This document shows positions 19,846-28,144 of a DNA stretch of 64,000 nucleotides, one piece after another (the first letter of the stretch is position 1; each line of letters starts with the position of its first letter). The DNA comes from Mycobacterium sp. Aquia_216 (GTDB taxonomy: Bacteria; Actinomycetota; Actinomycetes; Mycobacteriales; Mycobacteriaceae). The notes beneath the pieces are model-generated. The model was not told where the DNA came from and did not search any database. It worked only from the letters and a program-made list of their open reading frames with translations. Both the position numbers and the translations under genes were made by a program. The DNA lies in NCBI RefSeq assembly GCF_026723865.1, contig NZ_CP113529.1, positions 1,054,001-1,118,000 of the forward strand, read 5' to 3'.

Positions 19846-20745
19846 CTACTCAGGATTCAGGTCGATCAAAACCGGTGCATGATCACTGGGGGCCTTGCCT
19901 TTGCGCTCGTCCCGGACGATCTGCGCATCGGCCACCCGCCCGGCCAGCGCCGGCGAGGCGAGAATGAAGTCGATGCGCATGCCTTGCTTTTTCGGAAACC
20001 GGAGCTGGGTGTAATCCCAGTAGGTGTAGACGCCGGGACCCGGAGTGAAAGGCCTTACTACATCGGTGAATTGCGCGTCGACAATGGCTTTGAACGCTTG
20101 GCGTTCCGGCTCGGACACATGCGTGGCACCGGCAAAGAATTCGGTGCTCCACACGTCTTCGTCGGTCGGGGCGATATTCCAGTCGCCGACCATGGCGATC
20201 TGTGCCGCGGGATCGTCGTGTAGCCAGCCGGCCGCCGTATCGCGCAGGGCGGCAAGCCAATCCAGCTTGTAGGCGTAGTGCGGATCGGCCAGGGCGCGGC
20301 CGTTGGGCACGTACAGGCTCCAGACCCGGACGCCGCCGCAGGTGGCGCCCAGGGCGCGGGCTTCCGCGGTGGCCGCCACCTCCGGCTTACTGCTCCACGT
20401 GGGTTGGCCGTCGAATCCGATCTCCACCTCGTCCAGCCCCACGCGAGAGGCGATTGCCACGCCGTTCCATTGATTGAAGCCGACGTGCGCGACCTCGTAG
20501 CCGAGTTCCAGGAACGGCAGGGTGGGGAATTGGCTGTCGGAACACTTGGTCTCCTGCATGGCCAGCACGTCGACGTCGGCGCGGGCGAGCCAGTCGACGA
20601 CTCGGTCCAGGCGAGTGCGAATCGAATTCACATTCCAGGTCGCCAGGCGTAGGCGCGGCGAACGCAAACGCGGCGAAGCCGGGTGGATGGGCGCACCTCC
20701 CGCTTGCGGGGGAGGGTCGCCGGCATCGACCGGGCCGTCGGGCAT
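19846..20745 (-). CDS. xthA: Exodeoxyribonuclease III / AP endonuclease XthA, extended N-terminus
   Basis: A 299-aa enzyme of the exonuclease III family for base-excision repair. LATWNVNSIR near residue 33 starts the fold, followed by QETKC with the metal-binding Glu, the catalytic GDWNIAPT, and the C-terminal DFILAS and SDHAPV motifs. The first about 28 residues are absent from typical family members and contain PPPQAGGAP encoded by the dispersed repeat at 20695-20711. ATG 20745 is the only good start upstream of the conserved core. The preceding acetyltransferase gene ends 2 nt before. Orthologue of Rv0427c. Confidence 0.93.
   Translation of the reverse strand: MPDGPVDAGDPPPQAGGAPIHPASPRLRSPRLRLATWNVNSIRTRLDRVVDWLARADVDVLAMQETKCSDSQFPTLPFLELGYEVAHVGFNQWNGVAIASRVGLDEVEIGFDGQPTWSSKPEVAATAEARALGATCGGVRVWSLYVPNGRALADPHYAYKLDWLAALRDTAAGWLHDDPAAQIAMVGDWNIAPTDEDVWSTEFFAGATHVSEPERQAFKAIVDAQFTDVVRPFTPGPGVYTYWDYTQLRFPKKQGMRIDFILASPALAGRVADAQIVRDERKGKAPSDHAPVLIDLNPE
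20695..20711 (-). repeat. Dispersed 17-bp repeat, copy 2 (PQAGG-coding)
   Basis: Reverse complement of the bases at 4092-4108, identical over 17 nt. In xthA it is read in the same frame as in thiG, giving P-P-Q-A-G-G-A-P near residues 12-19. Confidence 0.7.
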
Positions 20746-20747
20746 GG

Positions 20748-21536
20748 CTAGACGGTATCCCAGGCACGCGACCGGGCTCCGAAGTAGCGGCGGCGATGGT
20801 GCAGCCGGAAGCCCAGCCGCTCGGCGAGGTCGTCGGCGCCCTCGGCGACTTCCAGGTAGGCGCGGGTGGCGCCGCGACGCGCACCCCAGGAAAGCAGTTC
20901 CTCGCACTCCAGGCTGGCGGCACCGCCGGCCGCGCGGACCTCGGAGAGGCCCACCCAGCGGGTCCCGTCGGGCGCATCGGTCACCGCCGCGCGGGCGAAT
21001 TCGCCGAGCCGGCGATCGCCCGGCCATTGCTCTGGCGTGACGCTCGGCAGATCGCGCACCGACACCCGCTCGGAATGCTCGGCCACCAGGTCGGGCGGCA
21101 ACGCCAACAAACGATCCGGGATGGCCAGCCGCGGGCTCAGGCCGCGATTGTCGTACCAGGCGACGATCGCGGGGACCGAGCTGAGCCGGGCGGAGATATC
21201 CAGTGGCACTGCCGAATTAGCCGTGCGGCCGGTTTCGGGCCCGGCCCGCAGCAGCCAGCCGTCCAGCCAGGCGTGTTCGTCGCCGCCCCAGGCCGTCGCG
21301 GCGGCATGCTCGAGCGCCCGGATCGCCGAATTGCGCACCGGCGCGTCGGTCAGGACCCGCAGCGCCACCACATCGGCGGCGGCGAGTTCGACGACTGCGT
21401 CCGTCTTCGTCCGCACCCGCACCACCGGATCCACCGCCAGCAGGTGTCCCACCGCATCCGTCAGCGGCGGCACCGATCCTGGCCGACGCCGGTAGCGAAC
21501 CGTTACTCGGGTTCCGAGGTCCGGCCACGAGACCAT
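20748..21536 (-). CDS. GNAT-type acetyltransferase, Rv0428c-like, motif A missing
   Basis: A 262-aa protein. The N-terminal half (LGTRVTVRYRR...VVALRVLTDAPVR) and the C-terminal GNAT end (ELLSWGARRGATRAYLEVAEGADDLAERLGFRLHHRRRY) match the Rv0428c family. Between the TRWVGLSEVRAAGGAASLE strand and the ELLSWGA helix the usual acetyl-CoA loop (R/Q-x-x-G-x-G/A) cannot be found. The family member in M. tuberculosis is about 302 aa from memory, so about 40 residues are lacking. The frame is open. The start ATG 21536 overlaps the def stop by ATGA. It may be non-catalytic. Confidence 0.78.
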   Translation of the reverse strand: MVSWPDLGTRVTVRYRRRPGSVPPLTDAVGHLLAVDPVVRVRTKTDAVVELAAADVVALRVLTDAPVRNSAIRALEHAAATAWGGDEHAWLDGWLLRAGPETGRTANSAVPLDISARLSSVPAIVAWYDNRGLSPRLAIPDRLLALPPDLVAEHSERVSVRDLPSVTPEQWPGDRRLGEFARAAVTDAPDGTRWVGLSEVRAAGGAASLECEELLSWGARRGATRAYLEVAEGADDLAERLGFRLHHRRRYFGARSRAWDTV

Positions 21537-22129
21537 CAGTGACCGAACGGATCCGGTCCGTCGCCCGGTGTCCAGGACAGCCCGGGGACGCCCCAGCCGT
21601 GGGATTTGACGCTGCGTTTTGCGGCGCGGGCATGCCGGCCGATCAGGCGGTCCAGGTAGAGGAAGCCGTCGAGGTGCCCGGTCTCGTGTTGCAACATCCG
21701 GGCGAACAGTCCGGTGCCCTCGATGGTGATCGGCGTGCCGTCGGCGTCGAGGCCGGTGACCCGGGCCCATTTCGCGCGCCCGGTGGGAAATGATTCTCCG
21801 GGAACGGAGAGGCAACCCTCGTCGTCGTCGCCGGGATCGGGCATCGTCTCGGGTATCTCGGAGGTCTCCAGGATCGGATTGATGATCACCCCGCGGCGGC
21901 GCTCGGTCATTCCGCGATCGTCGGCGCAGTCGTAGACGAACAACCGCAGACCGTGTCCGATCTGGTTGGCGGCCAGCCCGACGCCGTGGGCGGCGTCCAT
22001 GGTGTCGTACATGTCGGAGATCAATCCGGCGAGGTCTGCCGGTAGCGAACCGTCGGCACCGACGGGCACCGCTTCTGTCGGTGTGTGCAACACCGGATCG
22101 CCCACGATGCGAATGGGAACGACTGCCAT
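21536..22129 (-). CDS. def: Peptide deformylase
   Basis: A 197-aa metalloenzyme that removes the formyl group from new N-terminal methionines. All three motifs are present: [10 protein letters not shown] near residue 49, EGCLSVPG near residue 103, and QHETGHLDG near residue 147 with the HExxH metal site. A TAAGCT -10 box lies 8 nt before the ATG, so the transcript is probably leaderless and includes the GNAT gene and perhaps xthA. Orthologue of Rv0429c. Confidence 0.94.
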   Translation of the reverse strand: MAVVPIRIVGDPVLHTPTEAVPVGADGSLPADLAGLISDMYDTMDAAHGVGLAANQIGHGLRLFVYDCADDRGMTERRRGVIINPILETSEIPETMPDPGDDDEGCLSVPGESFPTGRAKWARVTGLDADGTPITIEGTGLFARMLQHETGHLDGFLYLDRLIGRHARAAKRSVKSHGWGVPGLSWTPGDGPDPFGH

Positions 22130-22137
22130 GGTCGGCT

Positions 22138-22143
22138 AGCTTA
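22138..22143 (-). promoter_or_regulatory. -10 box of def, leaderless
   Basis: TAAGCT on the minus strand, 8 nt before the def ATG at 22129. Confidence 0.4.
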
Positions 22144-22304
22144 AGGGGCGGCTTCGCAAGCAATGAAGGCAATCGGCCGACTCGCGGGTCTGGATTACGG
22201 CTTGAGGGTTCGCGGCGTGGTTCAATATTCGCCGAAACATGCCCCTATATAAGTCAAGTCATTCGAGTACGACGAGTTCGCCGGAAGGGTCCAGGGGAAG
22301 CTAT

Positions 22305-22613
22305 ATGGACAGCGCCATGGCGCGGGCAAATCGATCGGGGGACGATTCTGAGATCGCCGATGGGCTGACCCGCCGCGAGCACGACATCCTGGCCTTCGAA
22401 CGTCAGTGGTGGAAATTCGCCGGTGTCAAGGAAGACGCGATCAAGGAGCTGTTCTCGATGTCGGCGACGCGGTACTACCAAGTGCTCAACGCACTAGTCG
22501 ATCGGCCCGAGGCGCTGGCCGCCGATCCGATGCTGGTGAAGCGGTTGCGGCGATTGCGCGCCAGCCGTCAGAAGGCACGCGCCGCGCGGCGCCTCGGCTT
22601 CGAGGTGACCTGA
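22305..22613 (+). CDS. DUF3263 protein, Rv0430-like
   Basis: A 102-aa basic, largely helical protein, the same length as Rv0430. Conserved DUF3263 segments are LTRREHDILAFERQWWKFAG, KEDAIKELFSMSATRYYQVLNALVD and RLRRLRASRQ. The middle part resembles a helix-turn-helix, so a DNA-binding role is possible. ATG 22305 follows a GGGGAAG site by 4 nt; an upstream ATG at 22239 is less likely. It is followed 19 nt later by virR. Confidence 0.85.
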   Translation: MDSAMARANRSGDDSEIADGLTRREHDILAFERQWWKFAGVKEDAIKELFSMSATRYYQVLNALVDRPEALAADPMLVKRLRRLRASRQKARAARRLGFEVT

Positions 22614-22618
22614 CTAGC

Positions 22619-22624
22619 TACAGT
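22619..22624 (+). promoter_or_regulatory. -10 box of virR, leaderless
   Basis: TACAGT, 8 nt before the virR ATG; it lies immediately after the preceding stop codon. Confidence 0.45.
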
Positions 22625-22632
22625 AGGGCTCG

Positions 22633-23115
22633 ATGAAAGAGCGCGTTCCCGATTCGACGGGGCTCCCACTGCGGGCCATGGTGATGGTGCTGTTGTTCCT
22701 CGGCGTCATCTTCCTGCTGCTCGGATGGCAGGCGCTGAGCTCCTCCGGGAAGTCCGACGACGACTCGGCTTCGGCCGCCTCGAGCGCGACCAGCTCCAGC
22801 AGCCCTGCCGCATCGACCTCGACCAGCCCGAAGCCCGCGGCGACCGATGCCGATGTCCACGTCTTCAACATCTCCGGCAAGGAAGGCATCGCCGGGCACG
22901 CCGCTGACCAACTCAAGGCCGGCGGCTTCAAGGTCGTCGACGTCGGGAATCTGACGGTACCCGAAGTGACGGTGACGACGGTGTACTTCACCGACGCCGA
23001 CGGTGAGCACGCCACCGCCGACGCGGTGGGCAAAAACCTGGGCGCGCCCGTCGAACCGCGCCTCCCCGCACTCAGCGGCCAGCCGCCCGGCGTCATCGTC
23101 TTGGTCACGGGCTGA
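22633..23115 (+). CDS. virR: VirR-like LytR_C membrane protein
   Basis: A 160-aa protein with one N-terminal transmembrane helix (about residues 15-33), a Ser/Ala/Pro-rich linker (36-70), and an extracytoplasmic LytR C-terminal domain (VHVFNISGKEGIAGHAADQLKAGGF, then V-x-x-TTVYFTDADGEHATADAVGKNLG). It corresponds to M. tuberculosis Rv0431, called VirR, which affects membrane vesicle release and cell-envelope integrity. It sits between the DUF3263 gene and sodC, as in M. tuberculosis. Confidence 0.9.
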   Translation: MKERVPDSTGLPLRAMVMVLLFLGVIFLLLGWQALSSSGKSDDDSASAASSATSSSSPAASTSTSPKPAATDADVHVFNISGKEGIAGHAADQLKAGGFKVVDVGNLTVPEVTVTTVYFTDADGEHATADAVGKNLGAPVEPRLPALSGQPPGVIVLVTG

Positions 23116-23135
23116 CTCCGGGTCCTGAGCCGGGT

Positions 23136-23141
23136 TAGGCT
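23136..23141 (+). promoter_or_regulatory. -10 box of sodC, leaderless
   Basis: TAGGCT, 6 nt before the sodC ATG. Confidence 0.45.
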
Positions 23142-23147
23142 CTCGCT

Positions 23148-23855
23148 ATGCCTACGCTTGCCGGTCACCGCAACGTCGTTGCCGCCGCCATGTCCGCACT
23201 GTCCGCAGCCACCAGCGTCGCTTTGCTGAGTGCGTGTTCGTCGCCCCAGCACGCGTCGTCGGTCCCGGGTACCGTGCCGCCGGTCTGGACGGGATCACCC
23301 GCGCCGTCGGGAGCCGCGGCCGCCGAAGGCGAGCGCAAGCCGAGCATCACCACCCATCTGCGGGCGCCCGACGGCACCCAGGTCGCCACGGCGACATTCG
23401 ACTTCAGCAACGGCTACGCCAGCATCACGATCGCGACGAGCGGAGCGGGGCTGATCACGCCCGGCTTCCACGGTGTGCACATCCACAAAGTGGGCAAGTG
23501 CGAGGCCAATTCGGTTGGCCCCACTGGCGGTGCGCCCGGTGACTTTCTCTCCGCGGGCGGCCACTTCCAGGCGCCCGGTCACTCGAACGAGCCCGCCAGC
23601 GGGGACCTCACCTCACTGGAGGTTCGTAAAGACGGCTCCGGGACGTTGGTCACCACTACGGACGCCTTCGCGTTGGACGACCTGTTGACGGGTGAGAAGA
23701 CCGCGATCATCATCCACGCGGGTGCCGACAACTTCGCCAACATCCCGCCGGAGCGCTACAGCCAGACCAACGGGGCGCCGGGTCCGGATGCGATGACGAT
23801 GAGCACTGGTGACGCCGGCAAGCGAGTGGCGTGCGGTGTCATTGGTGCCGGCTAG
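23148..23855 (+). CDS. sodC: Cu/Zn superoxide dismutase lipoprotein SodC
   Basis: A 235-aa periplasmic lipoprotein that dismutes superoxide. The signal ends in LLSA-Cys30. Metal and structural motifs are present: [10 protein letters not shown] with copper-site histidines and a disulfide cysteine, GGHFQAPGH, and [10 protein letters not shown], with a C-terminal cysteine in RVACGVIG. The ATG is supported by a -10 box 6 nt upstream. Its last bases overlap the next gene. Orthologue of Rv0432. Confidence 0.94.
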   Translation: MPTLAGHRNVVAAAMSALSAATSVALLSACSSPQHASSVPGTVPPVWTGSPAPSGAAAAEGERKPSITTHLRAPDGTQVATATFDFSNGYASITIATSGAGLITPGFHGVHIHKVGKCEANSVGPTGGAPGDFLSAGGHFQAPGHSNEPASGDLTSLEVRKDGSGTLVTTTDAFALDDLLTGEKTAIIIHAGADNFANIPPERYSQTNGAPGPDAMTMSTGDAGKRVACGVIGAG

Positions 23856-24975
23856 CAGGACCGTCCCGCACATCGATTTCGCCCGGTCGCCGCGGCCGAC
23901 TCTCGGTGTCGAGTGGGAGTTTGCGCTCGTCGACGCACAGACCCGCGACCTGAGCAACGAGGCCACCTCCGTCATCGCCGAGATCGGCGAAAACCCGCGC
24001 GTGCACAAGGAATTATTGCGCAACACCGTTGAGGTGGTCAGCGGTATCTGCGACTGCACCGCGCAGGCGATCCAGGATCTGCGCGACACCCTGGGCCCCG
24101 CGCGCCGGGTCGTCCGGGACCGCGGCATGGAGCTGTTCTGTGCCGGGGCACACCCATTCGCGCAGTGGACTACCCAGAAGCTCACCGACGCGCCGCGCTA
24201 CGCAGAGCTGATCAAGCGCACCCAGTGGTGGGGACGGCAGATGCTGATCTGGGGTGTGCATGTACACGTCGGGATCTCCTCGGCACACAAGGTGATGCCG
24301 ATCATGACGTCACTGCTGAGGTACTACCCGCACCTGCTGGCGCTGTCGGCCTCGTCGCCGTGGTGGACCGGCGTGGACACCGGCTACGCCAGCAACCGGG
24401 CCATGATGTTCCAGCAGTTGCCCACCGCCGGGTTGCCGTTCCAGTTTCAGACGTGGCCGGAATTCGAGGGGTTCGTCTACGACCAGAAGAAGACCGGCAT
24501 CATCGACCATGTCGACGAAGTCCGTTGGGACATCAGGCCTTCGCCACATCTGGGCACACTCGAAGTGCGAGTCTGTGACGGCGTGTCCAACTTGCGAGAG
24601 CTGAGCGCGCTGGTCGCGCTGACGCATTGCCTGGTCGTCGACCTGGACCGCAAGCTGGACGCCGACGAGTCGTTGCCGACCATGCCGCCGTGGCACAACC
24701 AGGAGAACAAATGGCGCGCGGCTCGCTACGGGCTGGACGCGGAGATCATCCTGGACGCCGACAGCAACGAGCGTTTGGTGACCGACGATCTCGCCGATCT
24801 GCTGACCCGGTTGGAGCCGGTCGCGAAGTTGCTGCGCTGCACCGACGAACTCGCGGCGGTGGAGGACATTTGGCGCCACGGTGCTTCCTATCAGCGGCAG
24901 CGGCGGGTGGCCGAAGAGCACGACGGCGATCTGCGCGCGGTCGTCGACGCGTTGGTGGGCGAACTGGACATCTGA
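23845..24975 (+). CDS. YbdK-type carboxylate-amine ligase, Rv0433-like
   Basis: A 376-aa ATP-dependent ligase of the glutamate-cysteine ligase 2 family. Typical segments are [12 protein letters not shown] near residue 24, [18 protein letters not shown] near residue 140, and the [19 protein letters not shown] stretch near 235. The family forms gamma-glutamyl bonds in vitro, but mycobacteria make mycothiol and ergothioneine through other enzymes, so the substrate is open. GTG 23845 gives the family length and overlaps sodC by 11 nt; GTG 23836 is possible. It overlaps the next gene by one base. Confidence 0.87.
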   Translation: MPASRTVPHIDFARSPRPTLGVEWEFALVDAQTRDLSNEATSVIAEIGENPRVHKELLRNTVEVVSGICDCTAQAIQDLRDTLGPARRVVRDRGMELFCAGAHPFAQWTTQKLTDAPRYAELIKRTQWWGRQMLIWGVHVHVGISSAHKVMPIMTSLLRYYPHLLALSASSPWWTGVDTGYASNRAMMFQQLPTAGLPFQFQTWPEFEGFVYDQKKTGIIDHVDEVRWDIRPSPHLGTLEVRVCDGVSNLRELSALVALTHCLVVDLDRKLDADESLPTMPPWHNQENKWRAARYGLDAEIILDADSNERLVTDDLADLLTRLEPVAKLLRCTDELAAVEDIWRHGASYQRQRRVAEEHDGDLRAVVDALVGELDI

Positions 24976-25598
24976 TGGAGCTGGCGATGTTCCCGCTGGA
25001 GACGGCGTTGCTGCCGAACCAGGAGCTGCCGTTGCGCATCTTCGAGCCCCGCTACGTCGCGTTGGTGCGGCACTGCGTCGACACCGGTGAGCCCTTCGGC
25101 GTGGTGCTGATCTCGCGCGGCCGCGAAGTCGGTGGCGGCGATGCACGATGCGATGTCGGCGTCCTGTGCAGGATCACCGAATGCATCGATCAGGGCGCCG
25201 ACCGATACTCGCTGCGCAGCCGGACCGGCGAGCGGATTCGGGTGGGCGAGTGGCTGCCCGACGATCCCTACCCCCGCGCGACGGTGAGCCTGTGGCCCGA
25301 CGAGCCCGGGGAATCCGTGACTGTCGCCCAGCTTGTCGATGTCGAAGACCGGATGATGGCTCTGTTCGAGCGGATCGCCGAAGCGCGCGGCGCCGCACTG
25401 CCGGAGCGCGAGGCGCTGCTGGGCCCGGACGAGGATGACCCGGGACAGCGGCTGTTCATGTTGGCGTCTCGCATCCCGATCGGTGCGGCCGACCGCTACG
25501 CCGTGCTGTCGGCGCCGTCGGCGGCCGACCGGCTCGTGGCGCTGCGCGAGGCGGTCGACGCGATTGCAGAGATGGTGGAGTTCCAATTGTCGGAATAA
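24975..25598 (+). CDS. Lon N-terminal-domain protein, Rv0434-like
   Basis: A 207-aa protein consisting of the Lon substrate-binding domain only (MFPLETALLPNQELPLRIFEPRYVALV, then VGVLCRITE and YSLRSRTGERIRV), without ATPase or protease domains. Such proteins may recognise unfolded substrates or act in unrelated pathways. The ATG shares one base with the stop of the ligase, so they are cotranscribed. It is the last gene of the sodC-side synteny block before the 9.5-kb insertion that begins at 25648. Confidence 0.85.
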   Translation: MELAMFPLETALLPNQELPLRIFEPRYVALVRHCVDTGEPFGVVLISRGREVGGGDARCDVGVLCRITECIDQGADRYSLRSRTGERIRVGEWLPDDPYPRATVSLWPDEPGESVTVAQLVDVEDRMMALFERIAEARGAALPEREALLGPDEDDPGQRLFMLASRIPIGAADRYAVLSAPSAADRLVALREAVDAIAEMVEFQLSE

Positions 25599-25647
25599 CG
25601 GGCTGTGCTTTCCTATAGGGAAACTAATTGCGCGACTGGATGGTTGA

Positions 25648-26670
25648 GTGAAGGTACATCTGCAAGTCAACGGATCGCCGACCGGAGCATCGGCAAGTGC
25701 GGCCGAGATCGCCGAGACGGGCGCCGACGGCCTGTTCACGTTCGAAGGTCAGCACGATGTGTTCTTCCCGCTGCTCATCGCCGCCAACGAGACCCGCCTG
25801 GACTTGATGACCAACGTCGCGATCGCCGCGCCGCGCAGTCCGTTGCACCTGGCCCACGCCGCCTACGATCTACAGGTCTTCAGCGGCGGCAGATTCCGGC
25901 TCGGTCTGGGTTCGCAGATCAAAGTCCACATCGAAAAGCGCTATGGCAGCCGGTGGGATCGGCCGGCGGCGCGCATGGCCGAAACGATCGCGGCGATCAA
26001 GGCGATATTCGCGGCGTGGGAAGGTCAGTCCCGCTTGAACTTTCGCGGTGAGTTCTTCACACACACTCTGATGGCGCCCAACTTCAACCCGGGCCCCAAC
26101 CCGTTCGGGCCGCCTCCGGTGCTGATGGGGGCGCTGGGTCCGATCATGACACGCACCGCGGCCGAAGTCGCCGACGGCCTGCTGGTGATGCCCTTCAACA
26201 GCGCCCGCCACTTCGCTGACCGCACCCTGCCCGCGATCGATGAGGGATTGCGCCGTTCGCAGCGATCGGCCAACGATTTTCAGCTGATCGCCCAGGCCAT
26301 GGTCGCGGTCGGCGGCAACGAGGCCGACCTGGCCGCCGCCGTCAACGGTGTCGGTTCGCTGATCGCGTTCTACGGCTCGACACCGGCCTACCTGCCGGTG
26401 CTCGAGGTCGAGGGCTGGGCGGACATCCAGCCGGAACTCAACGCGTTGTCCAAGCAGGCTCGCTTCACCGAGATGCGGGGCCTGATCACCGACGACATGG
26501 TGGCCCGGATCGGCATCGTCGGAACCCCCGAGCAGTGTGCCCGGCAGATCACCGAGCGGTTCGGCGATCACGTCGACGAAGTGTGTTGCTATTTCCCGGG
26601 TTACACGCCATCCAGCACGGACATCGCCGAGCTGATCGGCGCCTTGCACCGGAGCCCGGTACGGCGATGA
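25648..26670 (+). CDS. LLM-class F420-dependent oxidoreductase (TIGR03617-like)
   Basis: A 340-aa luciferase-like TIM-barrel protein. Segments such as TGADGLFTFEGQHDVFFPLLIAA, LMTNVAIAAPRSPLHLA, GGRFRLGLGSQI and PPVLMGALGPIMTRTAAEVADGLL are typical of the F420-dependent mycobacterial subgroup. It shares the fold and family of LuxA/LuxB, but close similarity to true luciferases is not claimed. The start is GTG, 49 nt after the Lon-N gene. It overlaps the crotonase gene by ATGA. It lies opposite the LuxE/LuxC operon and may act on the same lipid intermediates. Confidence 0.86.
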   Translation: MKVHLQVNGSPTGASASAAEIAETGADGLFTFEGQHDVFFPLLIAANETRLDLMTNVAIAAPRSPLHLAHAAYDLQVFSGGRFRLGLGSQIKVHIEKRYGSRWDRPAARMAETIAAIKAIFAAWEGQSRLNFRGEFFTHTLMAPNFNPGPNPFGPPPVLMGALGPIMTRTAAEVADGLLVMPFNSARHFADRTLPAIDEGLRRSQRSANDFQLIAQAMVAVGGNEADLAAAVNGVGSLIAFYGSTPAYLPVLEVEGWADIQPELNALSKQARFTEMRGLITDDMVARIGIVGTPEQCARQITERFGDHVDEVCCYFPGYTPSSTDIAELIGALHRSPVRR

Positions 26671-27485
26671 GCACCGATCTGGTGGTCGACGTCGACGCGG
26701 GCGTGGCGGTGCTGACGCTCAATAGACCAGACCACCTCAACGCCTACACCGCGGAGATGGGGGCGTTGTTGAGCGGGGCGTACCGGGACTGCGACGAGGA
26801 CGACGACGTGCGCGCCATCGTGCTCACCGGGGCGGGCCCGGCGTTTTGCGCGGGTGCCGATTTCTCCGGCGGCGCAACGCCGTTCGAGAGCCCGTCCGAC
26901 GATGCCGCGTTCTCGGCGTCGCCGATCGACCCGCCGGCGTTCGAATTGCGCAAGCCGGTGATCGCCGCGGTCAACGGCCATGCCATCGGAATCGGGCTGA
27001 CCATTGCGCTGCAGGCCGACATCCGCGTCGTCGCCGAGGATGCCAAATATGGTGTGGTGCAAGTGCGCCGGGGAGTGATACCCGACTGCATGTCGCACTG
27101 GACATTGACGCACCTGACCAATCTCGGCGTGGCCGCCGAGGTGTTGCTGACCGGGCGCACGTTCAACGGCGCGGAGGCAGTGGAGTTCGGCATCGCGAAT
27201 CGGGCGCTGCCCGCCGGACAGGTGCTCGCTCACGCACTGGAGATGGCCCGCGACATCGCGGTGAACGTCGCGCCGATGTCGGCGGCGCTGTGTAAGCGTC
27301 TGTTGTGGGACAGCGCGATCCACAACTACACGCCGCGGCAGGTCGCCTCGCTGGAAACGCGGCTGCACCACCGCGTGATGGGCACCCCCGACGCCCGTGA
27401 GGGCGTCGCAGCGTTCTTCGACCGGCGGCGTCCGCGGTTCGGTTCGCGAGTGTCCCGCGACTGGAAAGCGTTGCCGGAGCCGTGA
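26667..27485 (+). CDS. Crotonase-fold protein lacking both hydratase glutamates
   Basis: A 272-aa enoyl-CoA hydratase/isomerase superfamily member. The oxyanion-hole segments are present (AFCAGADF near residue 55, NGHAIGIG near 106). Aligned to rat enoyl-CoA hydratase, the two catalytic glutamates (E144 and E164) are Thr112 (in GLTIAL) and Gln132 (in GVVQVRRG). A normal hydratase mechanism is therefore unlikely; an isomerase, hydrolase or other crotonase chemistry is possible. Coupled by ATGA to the LLM gene. Confidence 0.85.
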   Translation: MSTDLVVDVDAGVAVLTLNRPDHLNAYTAEMGALLSGAYRDCDEDDDVRAIVLTGAGPAFCAGADFSGGATPFESPSDDAAFSASPIDPPAFELRKPVIAAVNGHAIGIGLTIALQADIRVVAEDAKYGVVQVRRGVIPDCMSHWTLTHLTNLGVAAEVLLTGRTFNGAEAVEFGIANRALPAGQVLAHALEMARDIAVNVAPMSAALCKRLLWDSAIHNYTPRQVASLETRLHHRVMGTPDAREGVAAFFDRRRPRFGSRVSRDWKALPEP

Positions 27486-27503
27486 GTACGCATCAGCTTC
27501 GTC

Positions 27504-27525
27504 GAGCCTGTAAATCTGCAGGCTC
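27504..27525. terminator. Candidate hairpin between convergent transcripts (1)
   Basis: GAGCCTG and CAGGCTC form a 7-bp perfect stem around an 8-nt loop, in the gap between the crotonase and tetR genes. There is no clear U-tract, as is common in mycobacteria. Confidence 0.4.
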
Positions 27526-27552
27526 TCACTCGACTTCGTCCGCAAATGTACA

Positions 27553-27570
27553 GGCTCGGCGAAACGAGCC
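27553..27570. terminator. Candidate hairpin between convergent transcripts (2)
   Basis: GGCTCG and CGAGCC pair perfectly around the 6-nt loop GCGAAA, adjacent to the tetR stop codon at 27572. The first arm could alternatively pair with the 5' arm of hairpin 1. Confidence 0.4.
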
Positions 27571-27571
27571 C

Positions 27572-28144
27572 TCAGGCTTTGAGCAAGTCGGCCAGCGCGA
27601 CACCCAGGTTGTGCAGGTTGGTTTCCAATGAGTAGGTGTCGTCGATCGTCCAGTTGACGATGCCGCCCGAGAGCGCACCGACGATGATGTCGGCCAAAGT
27701 TTCTGCGTCGTGGCGCGAACTGACCTCGCCGCGGGAGACTCCTTCCTTGATGAGCTCGCCGAACGTGGCGTGCAGGTTGAATCCACGCTGAATGCCGTAG
27801 CCGGTGGTGGCCAGCATCTCGCCGATCAGCTCGCGGTAGGTGTCGCCCGCTTTGACCAGCGTCGTGCCGATGTCGTCGAACACGCCCACCAGCCGCGCCG
27901 GGATCGGTTCGTCGGAGCGGTCGAAGACGACGTCGTGCAAATTGACCAATCGCCGCTGCGCCAGTGCGCGGATCATGTCCTGACGGGTCGCGAAGTGGTT
28001 GAAGAAGGTCCGGTTCGCGACGTCGGCGCGCTCACAGATTTCCTCGATGGTGGTGGCCGCGACCCCGTGCGCCAGAAACAGGTCGAACGCGGCCACCAGA
28101 ATCTTTTCCCGCATTTCGATCTTGCGCCGTTCCAGTCTGTTCAT
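27572..28144 (-). CDS. TetR-family regulator, last gene of the luxE-luxC operon
   Basis: A 190-aa regulator. The N-terminal helix-turn-helix runs over residues 10-55 (REKILVAAFDLFLAHGVAATTIEEICERADVANRTFFNHFATRQDMI). The C-terminal ligand domain is of ordinary size. ATG 28144 overlaps the SDR stop by ATGA, so the regulator is made with the enzymes it probably controls. A palindrome upstream of the luxE-type gene (31991-32011) is a candidate operator. Confidence 0.87.
   Translation of the reverse strand: MNRLERRKIEMREKILVAAFDLFLAHGVAATTIEEICERADVANRTFFNHFATRQDMIRALAQRRLVNLHDVVFDRSDEPIPARLVGVFDDIGTTLVKAGDTYRELIGEMLATTGYGIQRGFNLHATFGELIKEGVSRGEVSSRHDAETLADIIVGALSGGIVNWTIDDTYSLETNLHNLGVALADLLKA

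Noticed and set aside
27504..27570. Attachment site or integron-like element at the convergent gene junction
   Set aside because: The two hairpins fit terminators between convergent operons; no integrase or duplicated flank was found.
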